From: Clostridiaceae bacterium
GTDB lineage: Bacteria; Bacillota; Clostridia; Oscillospirales; Acutalibacteraceae
NCBI GenBank assembly: GCA_016292455.1
Contig: JAEDIL010000060.1
Span: forward strand, 1 to 10,534
DNA: 10,534 nucleotides
Direction: 5' to 3'
Shown here: piece after piece, positions 1-7,021 of the stretch
Numbering within the stretch: position 1 is the stretch's first letter
How the letters are laid out: every line of letters begins with the position of its first letter
Made by a program: the position numbers and the translations under genes
The notes under the pieces: model-generated
Database searches by the model: none
What the model was told of the DNA's origin: nothing
Seen by the model: the letters and a program-made list of their open reading frames with translations, nothing else

Positions 1-701
1 CCGGAACCGACCTTGAATGGTTCGATTATTGGCGCGCATTCTGCCGCGACTGGCTGTATTCACTCGGAATCAGCGAAGAAAATCTCCGCCTGCGCGACCA
101 CGACAAGGACGAGCTTTGCTTCTATTCCAAAGCCACAACCGACTTTGAATTCCTCTTCCCGTTCGGCTGGGGCGAGCTCTGGGGCGTTGCGGACAGAACC
201 GATTATGACCTCACTCAGCACATCAAGACCAGCGGAAAGAGCCTTGATTACTTTGATCCGGCAACCGGCGAAAGATATATTCCCTATGTCATTGAACCGT
301 CGCTCGGCGTTGAAAGGCTTTTCCTTGCGCTGCTCACTGAGGCTTATGACGAGCAGGTTGTTGACGCGGAAAAAAACGACACGAGAGTTGTTATGCACTT
401 TCATCCGGCAATCGCACCGTTCAAAGCCGCCGTTCTTCCGCTTTCCAAAAAGCTTTCCGAAAAAGCCGGAGAGGTTCTTTCCATGCTTCAGAAGAAGTTC
501 TGCGTTGATTTTGACGACGCAGGCTCAATCGGAAAGAGATACCGCCGTCAGGACGAAATCGGAACGCCGTTCTGCATTACATATGACTTTGAGTCCGAAG
601 AGGACGGCTGCGTAACTGTCCGCGACCGCGACAGCATGGAGCAGATAAGACTTCCTGTAAGCGAGCTTTGCGCTTATATTGAAGAAAAGCTGGAATTCTG
701 A
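1..701 (+). CDS. glyQS: Glycyl-tRNA synthetase, single-chain (GlyQS/GRS1) type, C-terminal part
   Basis: This cytosolic class II enzyme charges tRNA-Gly with glycine. The reading frame is open from base 3 to a TGA at 699-701, giving about 232 residues; the N-terminus lies outside the window. The visible part contains the end of the catalytic domain, with segments such as FPFGWGELWGVADRTDYDL and the class II motif 3 region EPSLGVERLFLAL (around bases 294-332). The anticodon-binding domain follows, starting near MHFHPAIAPFKAAVLPL and ending with the conserved-looking VTVRDRDSMEQIRLP. These segments match the dimeric GlyRS found in many Firmicutes, archaea and eukaryotes rather than the alpha2beta2 GlyQ/GlyS enzyme. 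No frameshift or internal stop is visible. The next gene on this strand is 108 bases away, across a hairpin. Some databases call this gene glyS. Confidence 0.95.
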   Translation, partial: GTDLEWFDYWRAFCRDWLYSLGISEENLRLRDHDKDELCFYSKATTDFEFLFPFGWGELWGVADRTDYDLTQHIKTSGKSLDYFDPATGERYIPYVIEPSLGVERLFLALLTEAYDEQVVDAEKNDTRVVMHFHPAIAPFKAAVLPLSKKLSEKAGEVLSMLQKKFCVDFDDAGSIGKRYRRQDEIGTPFCITYDFESEEDGCVTVRDRDSMEQIRLPVSELCAYIEEKLEF

Positions 702-720
702 CTTACTACAATGAAAAACA

Positions 721-769
721 AGCCCCGATAAATGCGTTCATTTTATCGGAGCTGTATAAACGGTTTTTT
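721..769 (+). terminator. Probable terminator after glyQS
   Basis: An imperfect stem pairs AGC-C-CCGATAAA (721-732) with TTTATCGG-A-GCT (742-752 region) around a short loop. A run of six T follows at 764-769, but about ten bases after the stem. The T-run is further from the stem than in a classical intrinsic terminator, so termination may be partial and some read-through into the downstream phosphoesterase genes is possible. Confidence 0.5.
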
Positions 770-809
770 GTGACCGACATCACAGCCGCTATGAAAGGGG
801 ATTTTTTAA

Positions 810-1799
810 ATGAGTTCAGCAGCAACTGCGATTTTCAGCAAGGTGCTTTCGTTCCTTGTGTCAATCATCTTCGCTGTATCAGGCGTTGTTTCACCCGTAC
901 TCTCCCAACAGGTAAAGCCGAAAGACGAAAAGTCGCTGCAACTTTCCTTTGCAACGCTTTCAGACACTCATATTAACGAAAGCGCCGCAAGAGCCGCAAT
1001 GCTTTCCCAGGGCTTTCGCGACCTTGACGGAAACGTTGACGCAATAGTCGCCGTCGGCGACATGACCGATCACGGAGAAAGAGAACAGTTTCAGAGCTTT
1101 TATTCCTGCGTCAAAAAGGAAATTAAAAGCTCAACGTTCATTCCCGTTGTCGGAAACCATGACACATGGACGGAAGAAACAAAGGTGAAAAAGCCGACTT
1201 CCGAATTTATCAGAGCATACAACAGTTACAGTAAAAAGGACATCGAAAAGCCTTATTACACGCGGAAAATCAACGGCTACACCTTCATCACTATCTCCTC
1301 GGAGAAAGACGACGTTAAAGCATACATTTCAAAAACACAGATAAGCTGGCTTGACAAGGAGCTTAAAACAGCTTCCAAAAGCAAGAAACCCATCTTTGTT
1401 TTCTGCCACTGGCCGATCAACGGCGTCTGCGGACAGATGAAGATCGACCCGGATATGGCAATGGGCAAGCAGAGCAGCCAAATCAAGAAGATTCTTGAAA
1501 AATACAAGAACATCTTTTACTTCTGCGGCCATGTTCATGCCGGCTTGCGCGGAGAAATTTCGGAAAAGCTTTTCGGCAACAAGTCGATTGAAACAATCAA
1601 CGGCGTTCATTACATCAACCTGCCGTCATACATGTTCTTCAACATCGACACCTGGAAGGCAAAGAGCGGCATAGACATAATTTCCGGCTGCGGCTACATT
1701 GCCGAAGTATATAAAAACGAGGTTGTTCTTCGCGCGAGGAACTATGCGCTCGGATACTATATACCGGTCTATGAAACAACAATTAAGCTTGTTAAATAA
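810..1799 (+). CDS. Exported calcineurin-like metallophosphoesterase (MPE-1)
   Basis: This is a predicted binuclear-metal phosphoesterase of 329 residues, probably acting at or outside the membrane. Residues about 9-32 are a hydrophobic export signal (FSKVLSFLVSIIFAVSG); no lipobox is seen, and the cleavage site is unclear. The metal-binding motifs are all present in order: DTH (D52, H54), GDMTDHG (D84), GNHD (115-118), FCHWP (H200) and GHVH (240-243). The start at 810 is supported by an AAAGGGGA ribosome binding site at 794-801. It is the first gene of a probable two-gene unit; its paralogue MPE-2 begins 24 bases after its stop. The two share the CHWPING segment, the spacing of motifs and an R-x-RNY motif near the C-terminus, so they look like an old tandem duplication. 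The substrate is unknown: family members cut phosphomonoesters, phosphodiesters or nucleotides, and the sequence does not decide between these. Confidence 0.9.
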   Translation: MSSAATAIFSKVLSFLVSIIFAVSGVVSPVLSQQVKPKDEKSLQLSFATLSDTHINESAARAAMLSQGFRDLDGNVDAIVAVGDMTDHGEREQFQSFYSCVKKEIKSSTFIPVVGNHDTWTEETKVKKPTSEFIRAYNSYSKKDIEKPYYTRKINGYTFITISSEKDDVKAYISKTQISWLDKELKTASKSKKPIFVFCHWPINGVCGQMKIDPDMAMGKQSSQIKKILEKYKNIFYFCGHVHAGLRGEISEKLFGNKSIETINGVHYINLPSYMFFNIDTWKAKSGIDIISGCGYIAEVYKNEVVLRARNYALGYYIPVYETTIKLVK

Positions 1800-1823
1800 A
1801 AAATCTGAAACGGAGAGAATATA

Positions 1824-2825
1824 ATGAAATATATCAACACATTTTTCGGCGCAGTGCTTGCCCTGCTCGCCGCAATTTCCATGGCCTTCTCAGGATATAA
1901 CGACCCGAAGAACAACGCGCCTTTCAAGGCAAAAAGCGACGATGTCCTTTTCAACGCCACTTTGATTTCGGACGTCCACATTGATTACCGCGAGCTGTTT
2001 TTGCAGGCGTCTCTGCGCCTTGGCACATCAAGTCTGAAAAAGTCGCAAACCCCGATTGACGCGGTTGTTGTTTCAGGCGACCTGACAAATTACGGCGACA
2101 AAAAGTCTATGGAAGCAATGATTAAAACCCTTACCGAGTGTATTCCGGACTCGGCGCAGGCATTCATCACCACCGGAAACCATGACATCGGTCACACCTC
2201 TGAGCTGGGCATGACCGCAGATCAGGCAAGGCAGAACTTTATTGAACTGCACAACAAATATCTCGGCACTCAGATTGACCGGATTTATTACAGCAGAGTG
2301 ATTGACGGCTATACCTTCATAAATCTCAGCGATGAATCCGACGATTCCTGGGATACACCCGAAATTTCCGACGAACAGGTTGCCTGGCTTGATTCCGAGC
2401 TTGAAAAAGCAACCGCCGCGAACGACAAAAAGCCCGTTTTCGTTGTGTGCCATTGGCCAATCAACGGAACAAACGGACAGCAGATCGTCTGGGAAAACGG
2501 CGCAATGAACGATTGCAGCGACAAGGTCAGAGCAGTTCTTGAAAAATACTCCGGCAAAAATGTTTTCTATATCAGCGGACACGTTCATACCGGCGTCAAC
2601 AACGACGAGCTGCACAAGTATTTTGACGTGCATAACGTTGAAGAACAAAACGGAATTTTCTATGTAAACCTGCCTGCCTACGGCTCGCTCAACCGCTACG
2701 GCGTGCCATGGCCGGGAACGGGAATGCAGATGGAAGTCTATGAAAATGAAGTAATTTTCAGACCGCGCAACTATCTTTCAAACAAGTGGTACGGAAACCA
2801 TGAATACTCCGTAACGCTTCATTGA
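1824..2825 (+). CDS. Exported calcineurin-like metallophosphoesterase (MPE-2), tandem paralogue of MPE-1
   Basis: This 333-residue protein has an N-terminal signal peptide (hydrophobic core about residues 6-22, plausible cleavage after MAFS near residue 23) and the full set of calcineurin-type metal ligands. These are DVH (D50, H52), GDLTNYG (D86), GNHD (118-121), VCHWP (H210) and GHVH (252-255). The ribosome binding site is GGAGAG at 1812-1817. Against MPE-1, the core is clearly related (both have CHWPING, GHVH followed by a variable arm, then NG-x-x-Y-x-NLP and RNY near the end). MPE-2 differs in an acidic insert around residues 168-180 (SDESDDSWDTPE) and in its C-terminal tail, so the pair may have diverged in substrate. 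It is the last gene of the plus-strand unit and ends at a strong bidirectional terminator. The substrate cannot be named from the sequence. Confidence 0.9.
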   Translation: MKYINTFFGAVLALLAAISMAFSGYNDPKNNAPFKAKSDDVLFNATLISDVHIDYRELFLQASLRLGTSSLKKSQTPIDAVVVSGDLTNYGDKKSMEAMIKTLTECIPDSAQAFITTGNHDIGHTSELGMTADQARQNFIELHNKYLGTQIDRIYYSRVIDGYTFINLSDESDDSWDTPEISDEQVAWLDSELEKATAANDKKPVFVVCHWPINGTNGQQIVWENGAMNDCSDKVRAVLEKYSGKNVFYISGHVHTGVNNDELHKYFDVHNVEEQNGIFYVNLPAYGSLNRYGVPWPGTGMQMEVYENEVIFRPRNYLSNKWYGNHEYSVTLH

Positions 2826-2854
2826 GAAAATCAAAAGCACTGTTAAAATCGAAA

Positions 2855-2891
2855 AGGGGCTGCTCCTAACCATCGGAACAGCCCCTCTTTT
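2855..2891. terminator. Bidirectional intrinsic terminator between MPE-2 and glyA
   Basis: A GC-rich stem pairs AGGGGCTG-C-TCC (2855-2866) with GGA-A-CAGCCCCT (2875-2886), with one mismatch and an eight-base loop. It is flanked by CTTTT on the plus side (2887-2891) and by GAAAA (2851-2855), which reads as TTTTC on the minus strand. It sits in the 83-base gap between convergent genes and can end transcripts from both directions. Confidence 0.88.
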
Positions 2892-2908
2892 CATGTTTTC
2901 AATGATAA

Positions 2909-4159
2909 TTATTCATAGAGCGGATACTTTTTGCAAAGCGCAGCAACGGAAGCTTTGATTGCTTCGCGGCTGTTTTCAAAATCGGTTGCGGCAAGAAAAA
3001 TCAGGTGTGCAAGTTCTTTCATATCCTCTTCAACAAGTCCTCTTGTTGTCACCGCCGCCGTTCCGAGCCTGACTCCGCTCGTTACCGAGGGCTTTTGCGG
3101 GTCGTTCGGAATTGAATTCTTGTTGGTTGTGATGTTCACAAGGTCAAGGCGTTCTTCAAGCTCCTTGCCCGTCACACCGAGCGAGCGCAGGTCAAGCAGG
3201 CAGAGGTGGTTGTCCGTTCCGCCCGAAACAAGGTCAACCCCCTCGCTCCTCAGAGCTTCGGCAAGCGCGGCGCAGTTTCTGACAATCTGCTTCTGATACT
3301 CTTTGAAGCTTTCCGAAAGCGCTTCTCCGAAGCAGACGGCTTTTGCGGCAATGACATGCATAAGCGGTCCTCCCTGACTGCCGGGGAAAACGGCCTTGTT
3401 GAGCGCCGCGGCGTGCTGCGCCTTTGCAAGAATCAGACCGCCGCGGGGACCGCGCAGAGTCTTGTGCGTTGTTGTTGTCACAACGTCTGCATAAGGAACG
3501 GGTGAAATGTGGAGTCCGGCGGCAACAAGACCGGCAATGTGTGCCATATCGACAAAATAAACCGCGCCGACCTTTGCGGCAATTTTTCCGATTCGCTCAA
3601 AGTCAATTTCGCGCGGATAGGCCGAAGCGCCGGCAACAATCATTTTCGGCTGACATTCAAGCGCAATTCTTTCAATTTCATCATAGTCAAGCAAGCCGTT
3701 TTCGTCAACGCCGTAGGAAACGAAGTTATAAAGCTTTCCGCTTGTGTTGACCGGTGAGCCATGGGTAAGGTGGCCGCCGTGGGAAAGTCCCATTCCGAGA
3801 ACGGTGTCGCCGGGTTTCAGAAAGGCGGAGTAAACCGCAAGGTTCGCCTGCGAGCCGGAATGCGGCTGAACGTTGGCGTACTCTGCCGAGAAAAGCTCTT
3901 TTGCGCGTTCAATTGCAAGAGTTTCAACAATGTCCACACATTCACAGCCGCCGTAATACCTTTTTCCGGGGTACCCTTCTGCATATTTGTTGGTGAGCAC
4001 ACTGCCCGCCGCTGCCATAACGGCAGGAGAAACAATGTTTTCAGACGCAATAAGTTCAAGCTTTTCGCGCTGTCTTTTCAGTTCAAGCGCCATCGCCTCT
4101 GCAACGGCAGGGTCAGTTTTTTCAATGAGTCCGATGCTGTCAAGAATTTCGCTGTACAT
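2909..4159 (-). CDS. glyA: Serine hydroxymethyltransferase
   Basis: This PLP-dependent cytosolic enzyme interconverts serine plus tetrahydrofolate with glycine plus 5,10-methylene-tetrahydrofolate. It is the main source of one-carbon units and of glycine. The 416 residues match the usual bacterial length. Visible signatures are LIASENIVSPAV (36-47), KYAEGYPGKRYYGG (58-71), the PLP-pyridine aspartate in VDMAHIAGL (D204, H207), and the PLP lysine K233 in TTTTHKTLRGPRGG. FPGSQGGP, NSIPNDP and SGVRLGT follow, as expected. The start is fixed by an AGGAGG ribosome binding site at 4165-4170, five bases upstream of the ATG. It lies 65 bases downstream of serS on the same strand with no promoter or U-tracted terminator clearly between them, so co-transcription with serS is likely. 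All key residues are intact. Confidence 0.97.
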   Translation of the reverse strand: MYSEILDSIGLIEKTDPAVAEAMALELKRQREKLELIASENIVSPAVMAAAGSVLTNKYAEGYPGKRYYGGCECVDIVETLAIERAKELFSAEYANVQPHSGSQANLAVYSAFLKPGDTVLGMGLSHGGHLTHGSPVNTSGKLYNFVSYGVDENGLLDYDEIERIALECQPKMIVAGASAYPREIDFERIGKIAAKVGAVYFVDMAHIAGLVAAGLHISPVPYADVVTTTTHKTLRGPRGGLILAKAQHAAALNKAVFPGSQGGPLMHVIAAKAVCFGEALSESFKEYQKQIVRNCAALAEALRSEGVDLVSGGTDNHLCLLDLRSLGVTGKELEERLDLVNITTNKNSIPNDPQKPSVTSGVRLGTAAVTTRGLVEEDMKELAHLIFLAATDFENSREAIKASVAALCKKYPLYE

Positions 4160-4179
4160 TTCTGCCTCCTATACTATCC

Positions 4180-4210
4180 GACCGTCCCCAAAACATTAAA
4201 GAGGACGGTC
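4180..4210 (-). promoter_or_regulatory. Hairpin between serS and glyA, next to the glyA ribosome binding site
   Basis: A perfect 8-bp inverted repeat, GACCGTCC (4180-4187) and GGACGGTC (4203-4210), encloses a 15-base loop. On the minus strand its 3' end lies only nine bases before the AGGAGG of glyA. No U-tract follows it in the direction of serS-glyA transcription, so it does not look like an ordinary intrinsic terminator. It could be an RNA processing or stabilising hairpin, or could affect glyA translation. The structure is seen; the role is inferred. Confidence 0.55.
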
Positions 4211-4224
4211 TATGCTCCTGTTTT

Positions 4225-5493
4225 TTATCTGATTATGTCAGTTCCCATATACGGACGAAGCACTTCGGGAACGGTTACGCTTCTGTCTGCATTCTGGAAG
4301 TTTTCAAGAATTGCGGCAACGGTTCTTCCGATTGCAACACCGGAGCCGTTGAGAGTATGGACAAGCCTTGCCTTGCTCTTTGAATCCTCTTTATAGCGGA
4401 TTGAGGCGCGGCGGGCCTGGAAGTCCTCAAAGTTTGAGCAGGAAGAAATTTCAACATATCTTCCGTAAGACGGCATCCAGACTTCAATGTCATAGGTCTT
4501 TGCCGAGGAGAAGCCGATGTCGCCTGTGCTCAGGGCAACAACTCTGTACGGCAGACCGAGAAGTTTGAGAACCCTTTCTGCGTCGTTTGTGAGCTTTTCA
4601 AGCTCAGCATAGCTTTCTTCGGGCTTAACAAACTTAACAAGCTCAACCTTGTTGAACTGGTGCTGACGGATAAGACCTCTTGTGTCGCGGCCTGCGGAGC
4701 CGGCCTCGGCTCTGAAACAAGCGGAGTATGCGCAATACTTGATCGGAAGCTTTGCTCCGTCAAGAATCTCGTCTCTGTGCATGTTGGTAACGGGAACCTC
4801 TGCCGTGGGAATGAGGAAATAATCGTTGGTGAGTTTGAAAGCGTCCTCCTCAAACTTGGGAAGCTGACCTGTTCCGGTCATTGAAGCACGGTTGACCATG
4901 AACGGCGGGAAAATTTCCGTATAGCCATTTTCTGTGTGGGTATTAAGGAAGAAATTGATGATTGACCTTTCAAGCCTTGCGCCGAGTCCTCTGTAAAAGT
5001 GGAAGCGTGCGCCGGTAACCTTTGCGGCGGTCTCCGGGTCAAGAATTCCGAGGTTTGCGCCGATGTCCCAATGTGCAAGAGCTTCAAAATCAAACTTTCT
5101 CGGTTCTCCCCAACGGCGGATTTCAACGTTTTCGCTGTCGTCCTTTCCGAGAGGCGTACTTTCGCTGGGAACGTTCGGGAACTCATACATGATACTCTTC
5201 TGCTTGTTTTCAAGCGCAGTCAGCTCATCGTCGTCGGCCTTGATTGCATCCTTGACGGCGTTCATCTCAGCCATAAGCTCGCTGACGTCCTTGCCCTCCT
5301 TTTTGAGCGCGGGAATCATTTTTCCGGCGGCGTTCTGTCGGGCTTTGAGCTGGTCCCTTTTTGCGGAAAGCTCGCGGCGGCGCGCGTCAATTTCAAGAAT
5401 TTCATCAACAAGGGCGTCCATGTCCTTGTTTCTCGTTTTCATAGCCTTTTTAACAAGGTCAGGGTTTTCCCTGATAAGCTTAATGTCAAGCAT
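4225..5493 (-). CDS. serS: Seryl-tRNA synthetase
   Basis: This cytosolic class II synthetase charges tRNA-Ser, and tRNA-Sec where present, with serine. It has 422 residues from the chosen start, the standard bacterial length. The N-terminus MLDIKLIRENPDLV is typical, followed by the long antiparallel coiled-coil tRNA-binding arm (about residues 25-105, rich in K, E, A and L). Catalytic motifs follow: motif 2 with FRAEAGSAGRDTRGLIRQHQF and then KVELVKF, the serine/ATP region VSTGDIGFSSAKTYDIE-like (written here VALSTGDIGFSSAKTYDIE), and motif 3 with LNGSGVAIGRTVAAILEN. The frame stays open upstream to 5556, but the start at 5493 is preferred because an AAAGGAGA ribosome binding site lies seven bases upstream (5501-5508), and family members begin with MLDIK. 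It leads the serS-glyA unit, with a promoter about 48 bases upstream. Confidence 0.96.
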   Translation of the reverse strand: MLDIKLIRENPDLVKKAMKTRNKDMDALVDEILEIDARRRELSAKRDQLKARQNAAGKMIPALKKEGKDVSELMAEMNAVKDAIKADDDELTALENKQKSIMYEFPNVPSESTPLGKDDSENVEIRRWGEPRKFDFEALAHWDIGANLGILDPETAAKVTGARFHFYRGLGARLERSIINFFLNTHTENGYTEIFPPFMVNRASMTGTGQLPKFEEDAFKLTNDYFLIPTAEVPVTNMHRDEILDGAKLPIKYCAYSACFRAEAGSAGRDTRGLIRQHQFNKVELVKFVKPEESYAELEKLTNDAERVLKLLGLPYRVVALSTGDIGFSSAKTYDIEVWMPSYGRYVEISSCSNFEDFQARRASIRYKEDSKSKARLVHTLNGSGVAIGRTVAAILENFQNADRSVTVPEVLRPYMGTDIIR

Positions 5494-5540
5494 GGTTGTT
5501 TCTCCTTTGCTTTCTTGTTTGGATTTGTGCATATACGCAT

Positions 5541-5569
5541 AGTATAGCACAGTCATAATAATTTTTAAA
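5541..5569 (-). promoter_or_regulatory. Probable sigma-A promoter of serS-glyA
   Basis: On the minus strand there is a -10 TATACT (5541-5546) with an extended TG two bases ahead (5548-5549). A weak -35 TTTAAA (5564-5569) lies 17 bases upstream. Transcription would begin near 5534, giving a leader of roughly 40 bases with the ribosome binding site at 5501-5508. The leader is too short for a T-box or riboswitch. Confidence 0.6.
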
Positions 5570-5719
5570 GGCTTAGAGCAAAAAATATTAAAATGGTGCT
5601 GTCCGAGCTTTCACTGTCTGTTATGCGCTGTTTCGTGCTGTCAACTTCGCCTGCCTGAGGTATTGCCAAGCCTGAAACGCAGGCAACGGATATTTATAAA
5701 CAACTGAGCGATTACATAT
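5570..5719. other. Intergenic stretch between the MPE-3 terminator and the serS promoter
   Basis: No gene was found here. There is an 8-base direct repeat GTGCTGTC (5596-5603 and 5635-5642). There is also a small GCCTG/CAGGC hairpin around 5670-5684, whose left arm competes with an upstream GCCTGC (about 5650) for the same GCAGGC. A TTGACA-like hexamer occurs on the minus strand near 5638-5644, but it lacks a convincing -10 at proper spacing. I see no recognised riboswitch, T-box or small RNA signature. Confidence 0.4.
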
Positions 5720-5751
5720 AAAAACGGGGGCAGCTTAGCATAGCCGCCCCC
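5720..5751 (-). terminator. Intrinsic terminator of MPE-3
   Basis: GGGGGC-A-GCT (5726-5735) pairs with AGC-C-GCCCCC (5742-5751) around a six-base loop. On the minus strand the stem is followed at once by GTTTTTATAT (complement of 5715-5725), a proper U-tract. It lies 24 bases past the MPE-3 stop codon and separates that gene from serS. Confidence 0.88.
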
Positions 5752-5774
5752 ACAATCTTTGTGTGGTAATTACT

Positions 5775-6941
5775 TTATTTAATCACGAACAACATTTTAA
5801 GAACGGCGCGGATAATGTCGCCGAAAATTGCCGGCGTCATGAAATCCGAAACGTAGCGGTCAAACTTTTCTCCGACAATGTCGCAGTAATAAATTGAATG
5901 GGTTTCATAGTTTTCAACGTCATCTTCACTGATGTTGAAAACTCTCATCGATCTGTGGTCGCCCCTGCCGTATGCGCGGAAGCCGGTTCCGCCGTTGTAG
6001 CCGAGAACAATGCCCTCCTTTGTTCTGCCCATGAAGTTGTTGACATGGTCATGAGCAAAGAAAGCGCCGATAATGTCGCCCTTTTCAAGCCACGCTTCAT
6101 ACTGTCCGGTGGTGTGATCAAGCGGCTCCGAGCAGGGAGCTTCTCCCATAACATTGTCGTCTCCGATAAGACCTGAGTTTTCATTGAGCGAGTACCACTT
6201 ACGGTCATCAATGCTCAGGCAGGCTCTGTCCGCTTCCTTATAGGTTACGCGGTCAACAAACTGATATATTTCCTTGACCGGAACATGCTGGAAAAGGAGC
6301 GAGGGAACAGCTTCTCCGCCGTTTGCGGCTTTAAGCTCGTCGCTCTTCTGCTTGTACCATTCAACCTGGGAGGGATATACTCCGCTGTAACCGGTGATGG
6401 TTCCGTTCTTGTTATTGGTGTCCATCATATAAATATTGAGCGCAATTCTGCTTTTGTCCTCTGAGGAATAAACGGGAACAGCATAGGAACCCGGGTCGCC
6501 CTCAGTTGTGCCGGCCTGAGAAACGCAATATTCAAACTGCCTGAAAACTTCCATCATTTCCGTTGTGGAAACCTTGTCTTCAAGGTCATGGTCATGATTG
6601 CCGAAGGTTACGGCAAAAGGAACCTTTGCGTCGTTGAACAAAGTGCCGAGAGAGGCGAGAGCCGCCCTGATTCTCTTCGGAGTTGCGCCGATGAACATGT
6701 CTGAAAGCATATCTCCGGGAACAACGATAAGGTCAGGCTGCTCCTTGGCAATTGCCGCTTTGATAAAGCTTTCGGTCTTTTTGTTCATTTTGTCAGTATC
6801 CTGCGTGTCGTTCAACTGAAGAATTTTAAAAGATCCGTCCGCGTTGAAGGTGAGCTTTTCCGGAGTACCCGCCGCAAAAGCCGACGGAAAAAGCGCAAAA
6901 ACCATCAGAAGCGACAATACAAGGCTGAAAACTTTTTTCAT
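5775..6941 (-). CDS. Exported metallophosphoesterase (MPE-3), Dcr2-like subfamily with DxQ first motif
   Basis: This 388-residue calcineurin-type phosphoesterase has a clear signal peptide (MKKVFSLVLSLLMVFALFPSAFAAG, cleavage near residue 23-24). It is not a close copy of MPE-1/2: it is longer and its blocks differ. Motifs in order are LQLNDTQD (D45, T46, Q47), VPGDMLSD (D77), FGNHDHD (114-117), FQHVP (H219) and AHDHVNNF (296-299). The first motif has glutamine where most family members have the metal-ligand histidine, and the last has AHDH rather than GHDH. A long segment between H219 and AHDH carries several Cys/Asp-rich stretches. The overall pattern resembles the Dcr2-like phosphoesterases (family placement by memory of motifs, not by search). 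The ribosome binding site is AAAGGGG at about 6950-6956, eight bases before the ATG. The gene has its own promoter and terminator, so it is probably monocistronic. The substrate is unknown. Confidence 0.87.
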   Translation of the reverse strand: MKKVFSLVLSLLMVFALFPSAFAAGTPEKLTFNADGSFKILQLNDTQDTDKMNKKTESFIKAAIAKEQPDLIVVPGDMLSDMFIGATPKRIRAALASLGTLFNDAKVPFAVTFGNHDHDLEDKVSTTEMMEVFRQFEYCVSQAGTTEGDPGSYAVPVYSSEDKSRIALNIYMMDTNNKNGTITGYSGVYPSQVEWYKQKSDELKAANGGEAVPSLLFQHVPVKEIYQFVDRVTYKEADRACLSIDDRKWYSLNENSGLIGDDNVMGEAPCSEPLDHTTGQYEAWLEKGDIIGAFFAHDHVNNFMGRTKEGIVLGYNGGTGFRAYGRGDHRSMRVFNISEDDVENYETHSIYYCDIVGEKFDRYVSDFMTPAIFGDIIRAVLKMLFVIK

Positions 6942-6972
6942 CTTTTTGACCCCTTTTCTTTAATATACCGTA

Positions 6973-7001
6973 ATTATATCAGATCTCCCGGAAAAATACA
7001 A
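6973..7001 (-). promoter_or_regulatory. Probable promoter of MPE-3
   Basis: There is a perfect -10 hexamer TATAAT on the minus strand (6973-6978) and a weak -35 TTGTAT (6996-7001) with 17-base spacing. It lies about 32 bases upstream of the MPE-3 start codon in the 80-base gap after the dehydrogenase gene. Confidence 0.6.
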
Positions 7002-7021
7002 TATTAAAAAATCGCCAAAAA

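Noticed and set aside
736..760. Promoter for MPE-1 using TATAAA at 755-760
   Set aside because: The -10-like hexamer overlaps the terminator hairpin region, and the hexamer 17 bases upstream has almost no match to a -35, so the call is not supported.
3761..4396. 211-residue plus-strand reading frame across glyA and the serS end
   Set aside because: It is antisense to two highly conserved genes, and its translation shows no domain.
5063..5542. Two plus-strand reading frames (159 and 182 residues) opposite serS
   Set aside because: They are antisense to a well-supported serS, with low-complexity serine-rich translations and no supporting start signals.
5494..5556. Longer N-terminus for serS starting at 5556
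   Set aside because: The extension would read through the predicted -10 region and lacks a ribosome binding site. The MLDIK start at 5493 has a well-spaced AAAGGAGA and fits the family.
5592..5660. 22-codon reading frame in the serS/MPE-3 gap
   Set aside because: It has no ribosome binding site and no distinctive sequence, and is within chance expectation.
5494..5774. T-box leader or glycine/serine-responsive riboswitch upstream of serS
   Set aside because: The predicted promoter leaves a leader of about 40 bases. No T-box sequence (AGGGTGG-type followed by ACCGCG) was found on the minus strand, nor a glycine aptamer pattern.
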